Source of the DNA: Deltaproteobacteria bacterium
Lineage (GTDB): Bacteria > Desulfobacterota > Binatia > UTPRO1
Direction of reading: 5' to 3'
DNA: 41,728 nucleotides
NCBI GenBank assembly: GCA_005879405.1
Contig: VBKW01000036.1
Location: 1 to 41,728, forward strand
Shown one piece after another: positions 37,071 to 41,728 of this stretch. The notes below the pieces were generated by a model. The model saw only the letters and a program-made list of their open reading frames with translations, did no database searches and had not been told where the DNA came from. Every line of letters begins with the position of its first letter. Within the stretch, counting starts at the first letter, position 1. A program made the position numbers and the translations under genes.

Positions 37071-38540
37071 TTATGCGCGGCGGGCACGCCAGCGGGTGTA
37101 GCGGACCATGCGCGCCAACGTGCGGATGGCGCGCTGGCCGGACGGAAATGTCGTTCGGCCGGATTCTGCTACGCCGAGCGGGCCAGCGTTGCCGTAGGCG
37201 CGGTCGGTGTAGACGAGTTCCGACGCGACCAGGATCGGCTTGTCGTGGCGGCGGCTCGCCTCCGCGGCGGCGCGCGCGTAGCGCCGGTCCTGGCTCTCGT
37301 GGAAGGTGCCGATGCGCTCGAGACCGTGATCGGGCCAGAACGGGCCGCCGCGGAACATCTGCGCCTGCGCCGCCTGGATGCCGATTCCGAGGTAGACGAC
37401 GGCGTCGACGTCGGGATGCGCGGCGGCGAGCTCGAGCACCTCCGGAATCGTGTCGCGGGTCTCGCCGCCGGCGAGGTCGATCGGGTTCGAGCGGCTCCAC
37501 CGTGCCGGCACCATGCCGTCGATCGCGCGCCGCAGATCATCCGGCAACGGAATGAGGTCGAGCCCCGCTTCCACGCAGGCGTCGGAGCTGAGCACGCCCC
37601 ACCCCCCCGCGACGGTGAAGAGGAGCGTCCGCGGGCCGCGCGGCAGCGGCTGCGTCGCGAACGCGGCCGCGGTGTCGTAGGCCTCCTCGACGGTCTCGAC
37701 GCGGACGATGCCCGCCTGGCGGCAGACGCCGGCGAAGATGCGGTCGTCGGATGCGAGGGCGCCGGTATGCGAGCTCGCCGCCCGCTTGCCGGCGCCGGTC
37801 ACGCCGCCGCGCACGAGGACGAGCGGCTTCCGCAGCGCATGCGCGCGCGCGACGTCGAGGAAGCGCCGTCCGTCGGCGATGCCTTCGAGGTACGCGAGGC
37901 TCACCTCCGTGTCGGGATCTTCGCCGAAGTACTCGAGGTAGTCGGCGATCTCGAGCTGCGCCGAATTGCCGCACGAGATCGCCTTGGACATGCCGATGCC
38001 GGCGAGACAGCCGTAGTTCATGAAGCTCGACGCGATGTTCCCGCTCTGCGACGCGACCGAGATCGGCCCCGGCGGCGGATAGGGGGCGACGATCTGCGCG
38101 CACATGCGCGCCGGCGTCGAGACCAGGCCCTGCCCGTTCGGCCCCGCGATCACGATCCCGAGGTCGCGCCCGAGCGCGACGAGCCGCTGCTCCATGTCCT
38201 TGCCGTCGGCTGCCTCGCCGTATCCCGCCGAGGCGACGAACGCCGCGCGCACCCCGATTGCGGCGCACGCGCGCAGAATCTCCTCGTTCACGGTGTTCGG
38301 TGTGCAGATGAACGCCAAGTCGGCCCGCCGGGACGGCACGTCGGCGATCGCCTTGTAGGTTGGCCGGCCGAAGCAGGTCGCGCCGTCACGGTTGATCGGG
38401 AAGAGCTCGCCGGCGTACCCGTTCGCGATGAGGTTGTGATACGCGACGCTGCCGAACTTCCCCGGGTGCGTCGAGACGCCGGTGACGATGATGCCGCGCG
38501 GGTAAAACAGCGGCCGCAGCCGCTCGAGGATCGCGCTCAC
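37071..38540 (-). CDS. NDP-forming acyl-CoA synthetase, alpha-type subunit
   Basis: It has 489 residues. An N-terminal CoA-binding Rossmann domain (IIVTGVSTHPGKFGSVAYHNLI, FICTPNTVNEEIL), a succinyl-CoA-ligase-like domain (GPNGQGLVSTP, ISVASQSGNIASSF), the phospho-His segment SSHTGALASDD near 258 and a ligase-like C-terminus are visible. The family makes acyl-CoA or, running the other way, ATP from acyl-CoA. GTG 38540 overlaps the beta stop (GTGA), which couples the two. The substrate is unknown. Confidence 0.9.
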   Translation of the reverse strand: MSAILERLRPLFYPRGIIVTGVSTHPGKFGSVAYHNLIANGYAGELFPINRDGATCFGRPTYKAIADVPSRRADLAFICTPNTVNEEILRACAAIGVRAAFVASAGYGEAADGKDMEQRLVALGRDLGIVIAGPNGQGLVSTPARMCAQIVAPYPPPGPISVASQSGNIASSFMNYGCLAGIGMSKAISCGNSAQLEIADYLEYFGEDPDTEVSLAYLEGIADGRRFLDVARAHALRKPLVLVRGGVTGAGKRAASSHTGALASDDRIFAGVCRQAGIVRVETVEEAYDTAAAFATQPLPRGPRTLLFTVAGGWGVLSSDACVEAGLDLIPLPDDLRRAIDGMVPARWSRSNPIDLAGGETRDTIPEVLELAAAHPDVDAVVYLGIGIQAAQAQMFRGGPFWPDHGLERIGTFHESQDRRYARAAAEASRRHDKPILVASELVYTDRAYGNAGPLGVAESGRTTFPSGQRAIRTLARMVRYTRWRARRA

Positions 38541-39193
38541 GCCGGCGCGCCCTCGATCTCGACGAGCGCGTCGACGACGGTCGGCGTACTCCCGGCCACG
38601 ATGAGCGGGTTGACGTCGATCGCGCGGATGTCGGGACGCTCACCGCCGAGACGTCCGAGCGTTTCGAGCAGGCGCGCGAGCGCGTCGCGGTCGACCGCCG
38701 GCTCGCCGCGAAATGGGCCGAGCATCTTGCCGAAGGCGAGGTCTTCGATCAGCGCCTCGGCGTCGCCGTCGCGCAGCGGCGCAACCGCGAACGCGACGTC
38801 GCCGGCCACCTCGGCGAAGATGCCGCCGAGGCCGAGCATCACGCACGGACCGAAGGTCGGATCGCGGACGAGGCCGGCGATGAGCTCGCGCCGGCCGTGC
38901 ACCATCGGGCAGACGAGGAGGCCCGCGTTGCCGTCTTCGGGACGCCGTGCCGCAAGAAGCGCCGCGGCGGCGCGGCGCACGTCGTCGGCCGTCGTCAAGC
39001 CGAGACGCACCAGATTGCGCTCGGTCTTGTGGGCGATCCCGCGGCCGCAGAGCTTGAGTGCGACCGCGCCGCCGAGCAGCGCCGCTGCGTGCGCGGCCTC
39101 GTCGGCGCTCGCGACGACATCCTCCGGCGGAATCGTGATGCCGCCCGCGCGCAACAGCTCCTTCGACTCGTGCTCCGAGAGGGTGTACGTCAT
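38537..39193 (-). CDS. NDP-forming acyl-CoA synthetase, beta-type (ATP-grasp) subunit
   Basis: It has 218 residues from ATG 39193. It is the ATP-grasp partner of the alpha subunit: TLSEHESKELLRAGGI, VALKLCGRGIAHKTE (~54), GPCVMLGLGGIFAEV and AIDVNPLIV. The frame is open to 39232 but the added residues look like leader sequence. A split beta-alpha order is seen in archaeal and some bacterial ADP-forming synthetases. The 202-base gap to the divergent ACT gene contains no gene. Confidence 0.9.
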   Translation of the reverse strand: MTYTLSEHESKELLRAGGITIPPEDVVASADEAAHAAALLGGAVALKLCGRGIAHKTERNLVRLGLTTADDVRRAAAALLAARRPEDGNAGLLVCPMVHGRRELIAGLVRDPTFGPCVMLGLGGIFAEVAGDVAFAVAPLRDGDAEALIEDLAFGKMLGPFRGEPAVDRDALARLLETLGRLGGERPDIRAIDVNPLIVAGSTPTVVDALVEIEGAPA

Positions 39194-39395
39194 CGGCGGC
39201 GCAGCATACGGCCGCGCCGGCGTGTTTGCCACTGCGCGCGACGCGTGTCATGCGCCGCTCACACGTGTGCGCCGCTCGTCGCTCGGTACCGTCCCTTACG
39301 ACAGCACGCGTCGCTGGTAGTCGGTCGGCTCTGACCCATTACCGCGTCGCTCCGGTCGATTGACCCACGCCGGCGCCGCGCGCTATGCGCGTCGC

Positions 39396-39938
39396 ATGAA
39401 GCGGTGGTACGCGCTTTCCGCCATCGGTCGCGACCGTCCGGGCATCGTCGCCGATCTCGCCGAGCTCATCTACGACTGCGACTGCAACCTCGAGGATTCG
39501 AGCATGACGATCCTCGGCAGCGAGTTCGCGGTGCTCCTCCTCCTGTCGTCGACGAGCGCCGACGCGGAGCACTTGCTCGCGAGCACCTGCAAACGGCTCG
39601 AATGGGAGAAGCGGCTCACCGTCTTCTTCCGGCCGCTCGACGCCGAGCCGGTGCCGTACGCCGCCCGCGTGCGCGCGCGCTCGCACACGTTGCAAGCGGT
39701 CGGGGTCGACCGCGCCGGCATCGTTGCGAAGATCGCCCGCTGCCTCGCCGACCATGACGTCAACATCGCCGAGATGACGACGCAGTCACGGCCGGAGCCG
39801 GAGAGCGGCACCCCGATCTACACGCTCCGCATGCAGGTCGAGGTGCCGTCGCACGTCGATGTCGCTGCGCTCGGGCGCCGCCTGCAAGCCGTCGCGGAGA
39901 CGCTGCAGGTCGATCTCACGTTCGCCGCCGGGAGCTGA
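39396..39938 (+). CDS. Double-ACT domain protein (GcvR-like)
   Basis: It has 180 residues from ATG 39396. Two ACT domains are visible: ALSAIGRDRPGIVADLAELI (~6) and TLQAVGVDRAGIVAKIARCL (~103). ACT pairs bind amino acids and regulate partners; GcvR controls glycine cleavage, but no gcv gene is nearby, so only a sensor role is inferred. A weak promoter may lie just upstream (TTGACC at 39359, TATGCG 18 bases on), which would leave a very short leader. Confidence 0.85.
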   Translation: MKRWYALSAIGRDRPGIVADLAELIYDCDCNLEDSSMTILGSEFAVLLLLSSTSADAEHLLASTCKRLEWEKRLTVFFRPLDAEPVPYAARVRARSHTLQAVGVDRAGIVAKIARCLADHDVNIAEMTTQSRPEPESGTPIYTLRMQVEVPSHVDVAALGRRLQAVAETLQVDLTFAAGS

Positions 39939-40043
39939 GGGCGCCCGCTGGGTCGCCGGCCGTGCCGCGTCCGGCGGGTCGCCGAGTGCCGCGCTCGTCG
40001 CCGACGTATCACGTCGCGCCGACGATCGTCGCAGAACGGCCGC

Positions 40044-40610
40044 TCAGGAGGTCCCGACGAGGCGGTGCTCACGCGCGTAGTCATGCAGCGACACCTGCAG
40101 CAAGCGGCGCGCACGCGCGAGACGCGAGCGGATCGTCCCCAGCGGGCAGCCGAGCGTCGCCGCCGCCTCGGCGTAGGAAAGGTCGTACACGTGGACCAAC
40201 AGCACAGCGGCGCGAAAGTCGCGTGGCAGGTTCACGAGCGCGCGACCGACCGGACCGTCGACGAGTCGCTCGAGGAGCGCGTCGCCGGCGCTGCTGCACG
40301 CGTCGAGCGACGCCGCGATGCGCTCGTACGTGTCCGCGAGCGGATCGCAGCCGAGAAACCGCTGCTCGGCGGCGCGGTGGCGGAACTGGTTGCGCAGCAC
40401 GTTGCGCAGAATCGTCAGCAGCCATGCCCTCAGGTTCGTGCCGGCGACGAACCGATCGAAAAACCGATACGCCCGTAGATATGTTTCTTGCAAAAGATCT
40501 TCGGCGTCGGCGCGATTCTCGGTGAGGTACAGAGCCGCCGCATACACGCGCCGCATCAACGGGAGCGCGCTTGCCTCGAAGCGCGTCTTCAGGTTCCCGT
40601 CCACCGCCAT
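40044..40610 (-). CDS. ECF-type RNA polymerase sigma factor
   Basis: It has 188 residues. Region 2 has NRADAEDLLQETYLRAYRFF with the WLLTILRNVLRN segment; region 4 has VNLPRDFRAAVLLVHVYDLSYAEAAATLGCPLGTIRSRLARARRLL, an SigJ/RpoE-like helix-turn-helix. No anti-sigma (zinc-finger or FecR-like) gene is adjacent; the neighbours are a glutaredoxin upstream on the same strand and the convergent ACT gene downstream. The control signal is unknown. Confidence 0.92.
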   Translation of the reverse strand: MAVDGNLKTRFEASALPLMRRVYAAALYLTENRADAEDLLQETYLRAYRFFDRFVAGTNLRAWLLTILRNVLRNQFRHRAAEQRFLGCDPLADTYERIAASLDACSSAGDALLERLVDGPVGRALVNLPRDFRAAVLLVHVYDLSYAEAAATLGCPLGTIRSRLARARRLLQVSLHDYAREHRLVGTS

Positions 40611-40658
40611 GCACGCTCCCTCTGACCGCGAGGGGCAGCCCCATGGCTGCTCGGCGCC

Positions 40659-40910
40659 CTAGGGAAGGTGCGCCAGACCGCCGCGATCGGCCAAGGCTCG
40701 CAGCTCCACGTATCCCCCGACGTGCGCATCGTCGATGAAGATCTGCGGCACGGTTCGACGCCCCGCGGCGCGGCTGATCATCTCGTCGCGCAGGCTCGCA
40801 TCGGTTTCGACGTTGATCTCCTCGTAGGAAATCCCGCGCTCGCGCAACAGGCGTTTCGCCTGCATGCAAAAGGGGCAAACCGTGGTCGTGTACATCGTCA
40901 CCCGCGCCAC
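40659..40910 (-). CDS. grxC: Glutaredoxin (GrxC type)
   Basis: It has 83 residues. CPFC dithiol active site near residue 12 (TTVCPFCMQAK), TVPQIFIDDAHVGGYVEL with the cis-Pro and glutathione GG site. It reduces disulfides using glutathione. ATG 40910; 48 bases upstream of the sigma-factor gene on the same strand and divergent from mazG. Confidence 0.94.
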   Translation of the reverse strand: MARVTMYTTTVCPFCMQAKRLLRERGISYEEINVETDASLRDEMISRAAGRRTVPQIFIDDAHVGGYVELRALADRGGLAHLP

Positions 40911-40960
40911 GTCCCAAGCCTACTGGCGGCCGCCGATCGCCGCAAGTATGTTCCGCGGGG

Positions 40961-41728
<768 letters not shown>

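Noticed and set aside
39954-39976. Terminator between the ACT and sigma genes
   Set aside because: Only a 6-bp CGCCGG/CCGGCG stem with an 11-base loop and no T-run.

Overview
This is a GC-rich chromosomal segment (roughly 70% GC by eye) with dense, translationally coupled housekeeping operons. It fits a Gram-negative bacterium: there is a PagL-type outer-membrane lipid A deacylase with a signal peptide. The Fe-S type PurF, the three-part PurS/PurQ/small-PurL synthetase and the rimP-nusA-ylxR-infB-ylxP-rbfA-truB / rpsO-pnp-M16 peptidase order suggest a deltaproteobacterium-like or related deep lineage (for example Myxococcota, Desulfobacterota or Binatota). The sequence alone does not fix the taxon.

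Left half, minus strand, read from high to low coordinates: rimP-nusA-ylxR-infB-ylxP-rbfA-truB (transcription and translation), then putA, then a ~0.5 kb patch of mobile-element-like repeats carrying a 31-residue membrane micro-ORF. After that come rpsO-pnp, an M16 peptidase, the purine run purB-purC-purS-purQ-purL-purF, and a HAD/PlsC fusion cut by the window edge. putA and the repeat patch break the usual truB-rpsO junction.

Middle: a terminator and a stem-loop-rich palindromic repeat precede a minus-strand group running zinc-ribbon protein, 52-residue membrane protein, yqeY, greA, long-chain acyl-CoA synthetase. greA has a good promoter with a palindrome in its spacer. Diverging from this group, on the plus strand, are comF-methyltransferase-purM-purN, which supply the remaining purine steps. 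A second copy of the palindromic repeat follows at 29.8 kb.

Right third: a tightly coupled six-gene plus-strand operon (29968-35766) encodes a HAD-fold protein, a nucleotidyltransferase, an ATP-grasp ligase, a class III aminotransferase, a Gfo/Idh/MocA oxidoreductase and a CDP-alcohol phosphatidyltransferase with an unassigned N-terminal domain. Together they look like a pathway for making, activating and attaching an amino-polyol or cyclitol head group to a lipid or phosphodiester. No matching characterised pathway is known to me, and this is the best candidate for an undescribed system here. A glycosyltransferase and PagL flank it. Beyond are a conserved hypothetical, a split NDP-forming acyl-CoA synthetase, a double-ACT protein, an ECF sigma factor, a glutaredoxin and mazG (cut at the right edge).

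Three otherwise well-conserved genes (purQ, the acyl-CoA synthetase, yqeY) each lack roughly 13-20 codons and shift frame at one point, and the M16 gene has no normal start codon. This recurrence points to assembly error at least as much as to real gene loss.
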